Positions 1-9,017 of a DNA stretch of 30,457 bases are shown here, piece by piece (position 1 is the stretch's first letter; every line of letters begins with the position of its first letter). The notes below the pieces were generated by a model, which was given only the letters and a program-made list of their open reading frames with translations, made no database searches and had not been told where the DNA came from. This DNA comes from Hypsibius dujardini (taxonomy: Eukaryota; Tardigrada; Eutardigrada; Parachela; Hypsibiidae). The DNA lies in the NCBI GenBank assembly GCA_001579985.1, contig LRSR01014222.1:1-30457 (forward strand). Direction: 5' to 3'. The position numbers were made by a program, and so were the translations under genes.

Positions 1-438
1 ATGCAGAGATGCCTTTCTGCTTCCAGGCATTTCCTGAAGTTGCTCCCTCTTCTGCTGCAACTTTCAAATACGACAGACATCATCTGGGTACCGCAAACAG
101 TCATTAACGAGCGCCTACTACGCCCACCTGGAGACATAGGCTCCGGATTCACCAACGAAAACGCACTTCTCTACAACCGCATGATCACGGAGGCTCTGGA
201 CACCTTACCTGACACCAGCCGGAGAAAAATAACCTACTGGCATTCAGCTTGGCAGAGTAGCGTGGAGCTCAATGACGGACTCGACGGGCTTCATCTGGGT
301 CCTCATACAAAGCACCATCTAACGCAAATGTTGATCGATTGGTTATGCAGCTCCGTCAGTCGGAGAGAAGTCAGTACTTTCAGACGCTACCAACGGCTGG
401 TTTGGGGCAGCGACCCTCCTCAATTCTGTTGTTCCTGA
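1..438 (+). CDS. 3' end of SGNH/PC-esterase (CASD1-like) protein, 5' truncated by window
   Basis: The frame runs from the window edge to a TGA at 436-438. A splice acceptor (ttccag) ends at 26, so coding may enter at 27 rather than at the ATG at position 1. Visible signs are DIIWVPQTVIN, then TNENALLYNRMI, then YWHSAWQSS and DGLDGLHLGPHT. The last block resembles the C-terminal DGLHL motif of SGNH-type O-acetyltransferases and PC-esterases (CASD1, FAM113/NXPE relatives), whose Asp and His belong to the catalytic triad. This is family knowledge applied by eye. The protein stops about 35 residues after the motif, ending DPPQFCCS, so the multi-membrane acyltransferase part of full CASD1 is absent from this exon. 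It could be a stand-alone esterase or a gene with further alternative exons. AATAAA signals follow closely. Confidence 0.55.
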   Translation: MQRCLSASRHFLKLLPLLLQLSNTTDIIWVPQTVINERLLRPPGDIGSGFTNENALLYNRMITEALDTLPDTSRRKITYWHSAWQSSVELNDGLDGLHLGPHTKHHLTQMLIDWLCSSVSRREVSTFRRYQRLVWGSDPPQFCCS

Positions 439-474
439 TGAGTAATTAATGTCTTTCTTAGTCACGATCATAAA

Positions 475-490
475 AATAAATAAAAAATAA
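475..490 (+). promoter_or_regulatory. Polyadenylation signals after the esterase-like gene
   Basis: Two AATAAA hexamers lie 36-55 bases after the TGA in an A-rich stretch. Their spacing suits cleavage shortly downstream, which supports the terminal-exon reading of 1-438. Confidence 0.45.
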
Positions 491-518
491 ACAATGAACA
501 AAAAAACATGAAAAATAA

Positions 519-605
519 AACTGAAACTTCGGAAACATTGCTGATGAATCAACCAATCAAGCCCCGGGCCATTGCACAAAATGGTGCGGGAAAATCGAAA
601 AAATT
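519..605 (+). repeat. Single end of the 'MITE-2' terminal repeat
   Basis: It contains the block GAAACTTCGGAAAC, then AATCAAC/AATCAAGC, then CCCGGGCCAT and GGTGCGGGAA. The same block ends the elements at 10958-11610 and 23618-23985. Only one end was found here, so this is a truncated or solo copy. Confidence 0.6.
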
Positions 606-871
606 ACGGAATTCTGAAAAAAACTTCAAGTGAAAAACACGAAATAAAATAAATAATTCGAAATAAAATTGTTAAGGCAGTTCCGTCATCGTCCGTTAAT
701 TGAGAAGGATCCGTGACATTCCAAGCGGAAACAACTTATTCAATCAGGAATACTTTGTTTTGAATGTTAAAAGTATCAGCCTACTTGAGGGAAGAGAAAT
801 GCGGTTTGTCTTACTAACAAAATGATACAGATTTTCTTCTCTGAAAATGCGCGCCAAACGTAAACTGATTA
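606..871. other. Intergenic, no feature seen
   Basis: AT-rich sequence without a convincing exon or repeat. It separates the MITE-2 end from the first MITE-1 copy. Confidence 0.5.
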
Positions 872-1057
872 CCGTATTACCCCGATCTCAAGGGACAGTT
901 AAGCCCCACCCCCCAGTCATCGGTTAACTGTTCAATTGGATTCACTGTGACGTGATTGGTCGAAATTTAAGAGCAACTTGGCAGCGATTGATTGATTGAT
1001 AAAGCGGAATTTCTCGACGCACACATTCAATCAGTTGATTGATTGATTGTAGGTAAA
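872..1057 (+). repeat. MITE-1 copy A (3' truncated)
   Basis: It starts with CCGTATTACCCCGATCTCAA directly after a TA. It then matches copy B through the AGTTAAGCCCCACCCCC block, the TTCAATTGGATTCACTGTG block and the TGATTGATTG tract, and is lost after GTAGGTAAA. The right terminal repeat is missing. Confidence 0.75.
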
Positions 1058-1332
1058 GAAGTTTTCGTGGTATTTTCGTAGTTTTCATGCAGGCCCCTAA
1101 GGATAGCCGCCCTCTGATAGTCGATACTTCCCTTTACGGGGGGATGACAGGACATAACACAATTATGCCTGTTGACGCGCGCCGTGTTGAAAAATCAGCA
1201 AGCTGAAAGCTTTCTGTTTGAATAAAGTAATTGACAGCGGCACACCGACTCGAGTCGCAAGGGTGCGAGCTCGACCGCGCCGACGACCGAGGCCAAACTC
1301 GAATCACCATGCACCGGCACCGATAAACGCAT

Positions 1333-1602
1333 CTCCCCGATCTCAAGGGACAGTTAAGCCCCACCCCCTCCAATCATCGGTTGACTGTTCAATCGGATTC
1401 ACTGTGTCGTGATTGGTTGAAATTTAAGAGCAACTTGGCAGCGATTGATTGATTGGTCAAGCGGATCTCCTTGACGCACACATTCAATCAGTTGATTGAT
1501 TGATTGTAGGTAAACAATAGCAAACGGTGATGAACAGATAAGATCCGGGGTGGATCAAATTAACTGGTAGGGCAAAAAAGTGTCCCTTGAGATCGGGGGA
1601 TT
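1333..1602 (+). repeat. MITE-1 copy B
   Basis: It begins CCCCGATCTCAAGGGACA and ends with the inverse, TGTCCCTTGAGATCGGGG, giving 18-bp terminal inverted repeats. The interior holds TGATTGATTG tracts and no coding frame, and it matches copy C at 20387-20666 in the opposite orientation. It is a non-autonomous DNA element. The TA-flanked outer bases seen in copy C are degraded here. Confidence 0.8.
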
Positions 1603-1843
1603 AATTTTCTTGTTTGCTCGTGTGACTGATGTTGTATGCCTTTATTTGCCATTAGACCATGTCAGCTCTCCCAGTGTGCGTAAAAGCATCAGCACACCTG
1701 TACAGAGATATCTTAGTGACCTTTACAAGTGTCGCATATGGACCCTCAAACAGGCGGTTGCCTGTCTGATTCTGTTCAATAGAGGAAAGGGTTGAACGTA
1801 AGGACTGTCTATCGGTTATTTTGCTCGGGCGTTTCAAGGAGAG

Positions 1844-4800
1844 ATGCGTGTAATTCAGACTCGGACCGTTTGTTTGCTGCTGTCTTGCGTGGAAATGCTT
1901 AACGCCATTGAGAACTTTGAGAACTTTACGATATTTATCATCGGACTGTATGGATCGACGAATCCGGCTGATATGAGGATAATCGGGCCGGGAATGGAGC
2001 TGGCCATTGCGGAGGTTCGGTCGACCTACTCCGCGTTTCGGCATTTTCACGTGGATTACTGGAGGGAACCTGGATTGGATTCTTGTGAGAAGCTTGAGGG
2101 GCGGATTGCGGCAGAGGCAGCGGCGGTTTACTACAAGAAACAGAGTTCTTCTCACCCGTTGGCGGCGTTTGTCGGCACAACGTGCGCCTATGCTGACAAA
2201 CAACTTCTCGACCTTTTACGATGTAGAGTTTAACTGATCCGTCCGTCAATCGGTCTCTTTGTCCGTCCATGTCTCACACTGTCCGTCTATCCGTCTGTCC
2301 GACCGTCCGACCGACCGTCCGTCCGACCGGCCATCCGTCCAACCGACCGACCGGCCATCCGTCCGACCGACCGACCGTCCGTCCGACCGGCCATCCGTCC
2401 GACCGACCGTCCGTCCGTCCGTCAATCGGTTTCTTTGTCCGTCCATGTCTCACACTGTACGTCTATCCGTTTGTCCAACCGTCCGTCCGTCCGTCTGACC
2501 GTCTGTCTCCTTGTATGTCAAGCGTTTCGTCCATTCATCCGTCTGTTTTTGGGTTCGCCATGCCGCCCACCCGTTTCTGCGTTTGCCGGACTGTCTGTTT
2601 CTTATTACACCATTTCCTATGCTTCCCGACGGTTAGCTTCCTCAATCTCCCGGGTAGATCGACTCTTTTGATTTCTGTTCCGTGTTTTAGTTTGGAACCT
2701 TCCCTTTCTGGACGGTTCCAGTATCGGAGCCTTCATCGCAGACCGAGAGCGTTACCCGATGGTGGTGGGATTTTCCTACAGCCAGCTACGAGCCGGAGAA
2801 TTTTACTACCGTCTCTTCAGACATTTCAACTGGACCGCTATCGTTGCGATTTACAATGTCTCGGATTTGGCTTGGAAGGGGACGTTCTCGGCCATGGATT
2901 ACCTTCAGGAGCGACCGGATGTGCAAATGGAAACGGTGCCGCTCAATGACAATACGACGCTCTCCGTGCTTCAAGCTCGTCAGATATCCCGAAGTATGTG
3001 TATATATAATGGCCACAAAGTATTTTCCGTGAATTTAGATTAACGTGGTACAATTTCGTTCTCGTGGCACAAATTTGGCCCTTTTTGTGTGTGGAAAAAA
3101 TTTGTCATCAAAAGTCCTTAGGAATATGACTCGAAGAATCATCTAACAAAATCATGCCTTAATTATGCTTTGCAGTATGCATTCTTGTCACAACTCCTGT
3201 CGTCATCAGAAATATCATGGTATGTTCCCAACCGATACGGAATTTTGAGCATCCTGAGAAAAGCAGATAAAAGATGTAGGAGATCGTTTTGTTTAGCTCG
3301 CTGCGCACGAATTACATCTCACAAACGGCGACAATGTAAGGAAGGAATCAAATATTTCCGACGCGACCACGATGTTATTAATGATTGAGCCTGCCTTTCG
3401 AAGGTCTACATTGCAGTTGCTTACTTTAAGAGCAAAAACTTCTTCGGACCGCCCCAGTGGCAGATGAACACTTCAGATGACCAAGTACGTGGAGTTCATA
3501 CACGCCTTTTACAGTCGTTCTTTGCGAGGTCGCCGGTGTGCTAACTAGGTCCATCCGCCCACTCAACCGTAATTTAGTTCCACCAATCATACCATCTCTC
3601 CGACCATTCTGTTGATCGTTTATCCGTCCGTCCAACCATCCCTCCGACCGTCCGTCCGTTCGTCCGTCCGACCGTTCGTCCGTTCGTCCGTCCGACCGTT
3701 CGTCCGTCCGACCGTATGTCCGTCTGTCCGTCTGTCCGTCTGTCCGTCAGTCCGTCCGTTCGTCCGTCTCTCCGTCCGTCCGTCCGACCGTCCGACAGTC
3801 CGACCGTCCGTCCGTCCGACCGTCCGTCTGTCCGTCCGACCGTCCGTCCGACTTTTCCGTGGTTCATTTATCTGTTTGCCAGTCGGACCAACGGTCTGTC
3901 CGTCCATCTGTTTGACGCGTTGGTATAAAATATGTTCCGAATTATGTGACAGTACGCTAAAGAGGCATTCCGGAGCCTCTTCCTTGTGAAGGTCCACGCC
4001 GCAATGACGGAGCCATTTCAACGGTTTGCCGAGTCGGTGGAGCAGCTGTCGCTTCGGGAGTATCATGAACCACTGGAGCCGGCTGACGAGGTTCGCCTAA
4101 TCAGAGCATCGCCTTCACGGGGAGAAGTGATGTGAATTAGAGTTTGCGCATAATAAAAGTCAGTTTGATCGACGATACTTTCTAACCTCTCAGGTAAATA
4201 TTCACGCCACGGCTTTTTACGACGCCATCCTGGCCTACGCCGCGGTACTGAATGAGTCCATCAGCGAGGGCGGAAGTGTTTTCGATACCAATGCGATCTT
4301 GCGACGTTTCCGTAACCGAACATTCCCTGGACTGCGTGGCGATTTCACGTTGAACGCCGAAAATGATGTGCCGGGAACCTTCGAGCTGTGGAACTTCCGC
4401 AACAACACCGGGAATTTCCTTGTGAGTGAGGAAAAATCACCTTGTGACTAATTAATTAATTACCCTTACGTCTGCTGCAGAAGGTCATGGACTTCCCAGC
4501 CGGGGCGGAGGATCTTCTCTTAACGGACAATATTGAGTGGTTGACGGACTGTTTCCCGCAGAATTCGAAACCACCGTGTACGCGGGAAGACGAGGAGACT
4601 GCCCCGTCAGACTTCCAGTTCAACTACTCCGACAACAGTATGAGCAAATGACACCTGAAAAGTTACCAAAAACCAAATATCTCTCTTTAATTAATGTATC
4701 TATTAAAATTTACCAATTGTCTTTAAATCGATTTATGAAACTATTCAGCTAAGCACATAAAAATAATAAAATAAAATAAAAATTAGTAATGAAAATAATA

Positions 4801-5391
4801 AATGTTTTTAATAATAAAATTAAATAATAATAAAAATAATTTTTTTAATAATAAAAATTTTAATTTAATTATAGAGATTCAGATTGTCTATTGGACACTC
4901 GTTACAATTGCCTTGGCTTCGTTCATCGTCGCGGCTATTTGCTTCGTCGGCAGGTAAGGAGCGTGTTATCTTATTTATTTATTCTGACCGGAACAGTAAA
5001 TCCTCTTGCAAATTCGGGTTCTCGAAACTGAGCTGAAATTAAATCAAAATAAAATAAACTAAACTAAAATTAAACTGGACTAAAAATTTAGTAGCTAATT
5101 ATTTTTTTAATTATTTTTTCAATCTCAGAAAAATTTCGACTAAAACTGAATTCAAAGTAATTATTACTAAAATAAATCTAAATACAATTTTATTTTCTGG
5201 GTTTCTTTTGCAGAATAAAAAGGAACATGCAGTGTTGTGCAGAGTTGGGAGGATGGAAGCTGTCCGAGCAGCATTTTATCTTCTACCACACTGCCCGTGA
5301 TAATCGTCAAATACGTTATCGCCTATCATCGTGCAGTTTCCCTTTCAATCCGCTTATGGTCTACTCGAAACAGTGGAGTGAGTTAGGCTGA
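1844..5391 (+). CDS. Natriuretic-peptide-receptor-like transmembrane receptor (ANF_receptor fold), short cytoplasmic tail
   Basis: My exon model is 1844-2222, 2691-2993, 3176-3219, 3297-3335, 3404-3484, 3953-4090, 4194-4421, 4481-4637, 4875-4953 and 5214-5391. All phases join and give 541 aa. Residues 1-22 look like a signal peptide. The ectodomain reads like the ligand-binding region of receptor guanylate cyclases and clearance receptors: FVGTTCAYADKQ, WNLPF, GEFYYRLFRHFNWTAIV, RICILVTTPVVIRNIM, LAAHELHLTNGDN, then VYIAVAYFKSKNFFG, ATAFYDAILAYAAVL and RTFPGLRGDF. Many N-glycosylation sequons are present, and a Cys pair (DCFP..PPC) lies before the membrane helix (VYWTLVTIALASFIVAAICF). After the helix comes a basic stop-transfer RIKR and then GGWKLSEQHF, which looks like the start of a kinase-homology region, but coding stops about 35 residues later. 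No kinase or cyclase domain follows. It is either a clearance/decoy-type receptor or a truncated receptor cyclase. Confidence 0.8.
2230..2515. repeat. (CCGT)n-type tract in receptor intron 1
   Basis: Imperfect CCGT/CCGA tetramers with two larger internal direct repeats (around TTTGTCCGTCCATGTCTCACAC). The long PSVRPSDRP-like frames in it are repeat artefacts. Confidence 0.85.
3612..3860. repeat. (CCGT)n-type tract in receptor intron 5
   Basis: Same imperfect CCGT/CCGA tetramers as in intron 1, lying between exons 3404-3484 and 3953-4090. All six-frame readings are low complexity. Confidence 0.85.
4754..4870. repeat. A/T-rich low-complexity stretch in receptor intron
   Basis: AATAATAAAAT runs just before the acceptor at 4874. 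Intronic with no other content. Confidence 0.6.
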
Positions 5392-5419
5392 TATTCTAAG
5401 ACTAAGGTTTGCTTTTTTT

Positions 5420-5425
5420 AATAAA
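5420..5425 (+). promoter_or_regulatory. Candidate polyadenylation signal of receptor gene
   Basis: AATAAA lies 29 bases after the receptor TGA, inside the first 360-bp unit. The aligned site of the second unit reads AACAAA. Confidence 0.45.
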
Positions 5426-5747
5426 CACCATTTCATCTTCAACTTTCTCAAAACAATCCTCTAAAGTCTTAGGAAGAGCGCTCAGATTTATTGTGGGTAA
5501 ATCATCCGTTTGCTTTTGCTCTCTTTTTTATTGAAAAACACGTCGTATTCAGAATCGTTATCTAGACTAGACTATGTATAGACACGTGGCAAAAAGCTGA
5601 GTTAAGCCATTCCACTCGTTGCATGACTGTTCTACACATCTTCTACCACACTGCCCGTGATAATCGTCAAATACGTCATCGCCTATCATCGTGCAGTTTC
5701 CCTTTCACTCCGCTTATGGTCTACTCGAAACAGTGGAGTGAGTTAGG

Positions 5748-5933
5748 CTAATATACTATGACTAAGGTTTGCTTTTTTTTAACAAACACCATTTCATCTT
5801 CAACTTTCTCAAAAAAATCCTCTAAAGTCTTAGGAAGAGCGCTCAGATTTATTGTGGGCAAATCATCCGTTTGCTTTTGCTCTACTAATTTATTGAAAAA
5901 CACGTCGTATTCAGAATCGTTATCTAGACTAGA
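5748..5933 (-). pseudogene. Coding-like minus-strand frame inside the second 360-bp unit
   Basis: The frame is 61 codons, open between stops, without an early ATG. It reads DNDSEYDVFFNKLVEQ, then DDLPTINLSALPKTLEDFFE, then KVEDEM. The composition is acidic and looks like protein, unlike the surrounding noncoding DNA. A splice-acceptor-like TCTAG precedes GATAAC, and a GTGTTT donor could follow EDEM. The first unit has a one-base deletion that breaks the frame. It may be a captured exon of another gene or part of an element; the family is not recognised. Confidence 0.3.
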
Positions 5934-6109
5934 CTATGTATAGACACGTGGCAAAAAGCAGAGTTAAGCCATTACACTCGTTACATGGCTGTTGTACACA
6001 GCCGCCGATTTAAAGTGCTTGACTCGGTCAGCACAAGGTTTTTACCACGTGTTTATTTGCTCCTGTAAATGCAGCAAGCGAATACGGTTAATGTACGCAC
6101 ACACAAAAT

Positions 6110-6505
6110 GTGTCAATATGTAAAACAAAACAATGGTAAAACAAATCGTCCAAACAGCCGGGAGGAAATGAAAGACCATGGCTGTCCGATTTGAGCAGTT
6201 TTACAGGGAAGTTGTAATGCCGCTTGGGAGGACTAAGCCTAGTGATCAAACTTGATGGTCAAAGCCTGCCATTATGGAATTATTCCGCGGTGCCATTATC
6301 ATTTTAACAGACTTGTAAGACTTTGTCCCTTCGAATTTTCTGTCTGAACGCAAATGCCATTACTTTTTTCACCAGGGCAAACAATAGTTTATCAAATTTC
6401 ATAATTAAATTGAAGTAATTTAAGGTCAGCTCGTTTGTGAAAATTTACGAATATAAAGATTTTGTCGCATGTATTTTCAATTATTAATACTTACAATGTT
6501 TTCTT
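6110..6505 (+). pseudogene. Dihydroorotate dehydrogenase relic 1 (exon and intron fragment)
   Basis: 6110-6195 matches 28367-28447 (the GTAAAACAAATCGT and CCATGGCTGTCCGATTT region). It is joined directly to GAGCAGTTTTACAGGGAAG, which in the real gene lies about 770 bp further on at 29215. The exon part (EQFYREV.MPLGRT, then the KACHYG region) carries indels, a frameshift and TGA codons. It keeps the exon-end donor GTAAGAC and then the downstream intron up to a (CAGA)n tract. It is decayed and cannot encode the enzyme. Confidence 0.8.
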
Positions 6506-6519
6506 ATTATACAATCGGC

Positions 6520-6521
<2 letters not shown>

Positions 6522-6556
<35 letters not shown>

Positions 6557-6715
6557 CGCAGACAGACAGACAGACAGACAGACAGACACGCAGACAGACA
6601 AACAGACAGACGGACAGACAGACAGACACGCAGACAGACAGACACACAGACAGACACACAGACAGACAGACACACAGACAGACAGACAGACACACAGACA
6701 GACACACAGATAGAC
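6522..6715. repeat. (CAGA)n microsatellite
   Basis: Nearly pure CAGA/CACA tetramers interrupt the DHODH relic intron. The VCLSVCLS and DRQTDRQT frames are artefacts. Confidence 0.95.
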
Positions 6716-7024
6716 GAGGGATGGATTCCCGCCAGTACAAGACAACGAAATTTTGAATGGCACATTTTTGTGAAGATTTCAAACTCCGGTCAGAATAGAC
6801 AAATAATATAGCACGCTCACCTACCGACGAAAACGTAATAAAACCAAATTTTTCTTGCCGATAAACTCCTTCTTCTTGGCGAAGATAGCCTGTTTTATGA
6901 CGTCCCTTATCTGTAAAATGGGGCACTGCCACTGCCACTGCCATATTGACACGTTTGTTACACATCCATTTGAAAAACAAACAAAAGATTCCCAATGTGC
7001 ATATGAGAGACGTACTCTTTATCA
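6716..7024 (-). other. Intergenic with one possible minus-strand exon (6835-6910)
   Basis: On the minus strand an acceptor (attttacag) precedes a 76-base open stretch reading [16 protein letters not shown], then [13 protein letters not shown]. It is followed by overlapping donor candidates GTAGGT and GTGAGC. No partner exon could be joined with confidence. The rest shows nothing recognisable. Confidence 0.2.
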
Positions 7025-7147
7025 TTATTTGGAGCATTGGGAACAAAATATGTCTTCAAAATTGTAGTCTTCACCTGCAACGGCGGGAGGTATAACTTGT
7101 TTATAAAGAACATGAAGCGGATTCATTCGACGTTTCTCCTTCAACAT
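7025..7147 (-). CDS. Small 40-aa ORF, unrecognised
   Basis: Minus-strand ATG to TAA, then TGA: it starts [18 protein letters not shown] and continues [14 protein letters not shown], then IFCSQCSK. The composition is protein-like and the C-terminal CSQC could bind metal. Splicing is possible, because an acceptor (CCGTTGCAG) inside it opens another frame ([13 protein letters not shown]...). It may be a terminal exon of a minus-strand gene whose upstream exons lie in 7190-7480. Function unknown. Confidence 0.3.
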   Translation of the reverse strand: MLKEKRRMNPLHVLYKQVIPPAVAGEDYNFEDIFCSQCSK

Positions 7148-7549
7148 CGTTCCAAGTAAGTTGTGACGTCAAGCGTTGGCGGTCGCCGTTACATTTGTAT
7201 GATTTTGTATGACAAACTAAAAAACATAGCTTCCAGTGGATTTCTTGAAACTGTTCTCCATATAAAATCGCCTACGTCGTGTATAAGATGTATGTTTCGT
7301 ATATGCCTGCTCAAAGAAAGCAAAACGTTAAGGCGGCGCAAAACCATTACAAACTGCAAAAGAGAACTGGAGAAACAAGATGATTCGTATTTCCATTCCA
7401 AATCCATCTCGAGTGGAATCGTTACGTCAAGTGAAACAGTTTGTTCGGTGGTTTGAGGTTTCCCCAGTACAGTAGGGGACAAACGTTGCCCCTTTCCGGG
7501 CCGTGGGACAAAATTTCACCTTTTTTATATTGTAAACGGAACAAATATA
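7148..7549. other. Uncharacterised intergenic stretch
   Basis: Open frames of about 97 codons exist on both strands (7163-7456 +, 7189-7482 -). They overlap each other and neither has recognisable motifs or clear splice partners. No gene is called. Confidence 0.3.
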
Positions 7550-7998
7550 GGGCACGATCTAATAAATGGACTGTACTCCTTTACTGTACTCTGTACTGGA
7601 CTCGTGTACTGGACCCGTGTACTGGACCATTTCTAGTGCTTTGCTGAACCAAAATTACAAAGCTTGTTTTTTTAAACGCAGTTGCAAATCATTACAGTAC
7701 AGTACAGTCCAGTACAGTACACGAGTACAGTAAAAAAATCCAGTACAGGAGTCCAGTACACGGGTCCAGTACACGAGTCCAGTACACGAAACCAGTACAC
7801 GAAACCAGTGCACGAGTCCAGTACACGAGTCCAGTACACGAGTCCAGTACACGAGTCCAGTACACGAGTCCAGTACACGAGTCCAGTACACGAGTCGAGT
7901 ACACGAGTCGAGTACACGGGTCCAGTACACGAGTCCAGTACACGAGTCCAGTACACGAGTCCAGTACAGGAGTACAGTCCATGTTTTAGATCGTGCCC
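7550..7998. repeat. Fold-back element built of 13-bp tandem repeats
   Basis: The ends GGGCACGATCTAA (7550-7562) and TTAGATCGTGCCC (7986-7998) are perfect inverses. Inside, a few GTGTACTGGACTC units on the left face about twenty inverse units (GTCCAGTACACGA, period 13) on the right, so the whole can fold into a hairpin. The period of 13 is coprime with 3, so all frames stay open (SPVHESSTRVQYT repeats); this is not coding. Its right end abuts the outer edge of the left palindrome arm. Confidence 0.85.
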
Positions 7999-8512
7999 AA
8001 ATTAGGTCCTCTGAGATCATAATTTGTCACTCGGACATTATTCAGTGAGCAAATTTGTCCCTAAGAGATTATTAAAATATAAAGGCCCGGTGCATGTGCA
8101 GTGCGCGTCACACTCATTCCCAATTGAGCAATGCACTGTGCACAACGGTTTCCAGAAAATATTAAAATAACAATAAATCCTATTCCCTATCTCGCCTGCT
8201 TGTCTTCTTTTATCTTCGCGTCTGTTTTGGAGGAAAAAATTTGAAAAGGTAAATCTGGATTATGGGAAGAAGTTTCAGTGTTTCGACAATTCCATTTCAT
8301 TCGTTCATCTGATTTCATCGAATCTGCATCACAAGTGGTGGTTGATTGTTTGATTGGTGACTTTTTTTATAGTTTGGCTGTACAGCCTGTTTGATCTATG
8401 AGGCGGTCATATGGTTAGTTAGGAGTTTAAAATTTAATTAGGGAACCATTTTAAACTGTTCAATTAATAACGTAGGCGTAGGTTAACTGACTGCTTCGGA
8501 TTTCAGATGCCC

Positions 8513-8635
8513 GTCATGCGACAAATTTCCCAATGTCAAACTCTAAAATGTTTCTAATCAATCAATCTATCGCTGCCCGTCGTGCGACAAATTTCCCAAC
8601 GGCTGACATGTCAAACTAAATCTAATTCCATGTTC
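8513..8635 (+). repeat. Two copies of a ~70-80-bp direct repeat
   Basis: The unit GCCCGTCRTGCGACAAATTT, then CCCAA, occurs twice, separated by AATCAATCAATCTATCGCT. The right arm has the same pair at 26490-26620, so the repeat predates the large duplication. Confidence 0.75.
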
Positions 8636-9017
8636 AATCATTAGTGAAATACTCTTTTTACCAGCTGGTGCGGCTCTAGCAATAACTAGACTACTTGATT
8701 TTCTCTTTCCATGTGATTTCAAGGAGACTTCGCTTTTCTACGAGGGCGAGCACTTATTTGTCCCTTTTTGGCGCTTTTTTTCGCCACTGGGCACCGGTTG
8801 ATTGAGCTAACTGCTTTCTCTCTAATTTAAAATCTACCGTAATCGCTGGACAGAATTTTCGGGGAATGACGAAGAAAGTTCAAATTTAATCCCTTCTGCG
8901 TGCGTTTAATAGCAAAAAATGAAGTTGAAATTACAACTGTTTTTTTTGTTTTTGTTTTTTGTTTTGTTTTGTTTTAAATTGTGAATACATTTTGTTAAAG
9001 TGAGTCACGATACCAGA

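Larger units (their letters stand above)
5278..5997. repeat. 360-bp tandem duplication overlapping the receptor 3' end
   Basis: The unit from ATCTTCTACCACACTGCCCG to the CTGTTCTACAC region occurs at 5278-5637 and again at 5638-5997, with scattered substitutions and small indels. The first copy supplies the last 37 receptor codons. In the second copy the same frame is also open and ends at the same place, with TAA instead of TGA. The duplication boundary coincides with the point where receptor homology stops. Confidence 0.9.

Noticed and set aside
2246-4066. Long frames of PSVRPSDRP / DGRTDGRT type
   Set aside because: They come from CCGT tetramer tracts open in several frames on both strands and lie inside receptor introns.
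1844-5391. Orthology to vertebrate NPR-C because the model is also 541 aa
   Set aside because: The length match is coincidental; the tail begins like a kinase-homology region and ends at a duplication junction.
6462-7046. VCLSVCLS and DRQTDRQT proteins
   Set aside because: Translations of (CAGA)n microsatellite; no independent coding signal. The same applies to similar frames near 12.6, 13.7, 21.2, 22.5 and 24.8 kb.
7164-7171. TGACGTCA as a functional CRE
   Set aside because: A single 8-mer with no promoter context; expected by chance at this scale.
7655-8020. SCTGLVYWTRVLD repeat protein
   Set aside because: A 13-bp tandem repeat is open in all frames by arithmetic; it is a fold-back array, not a gene.
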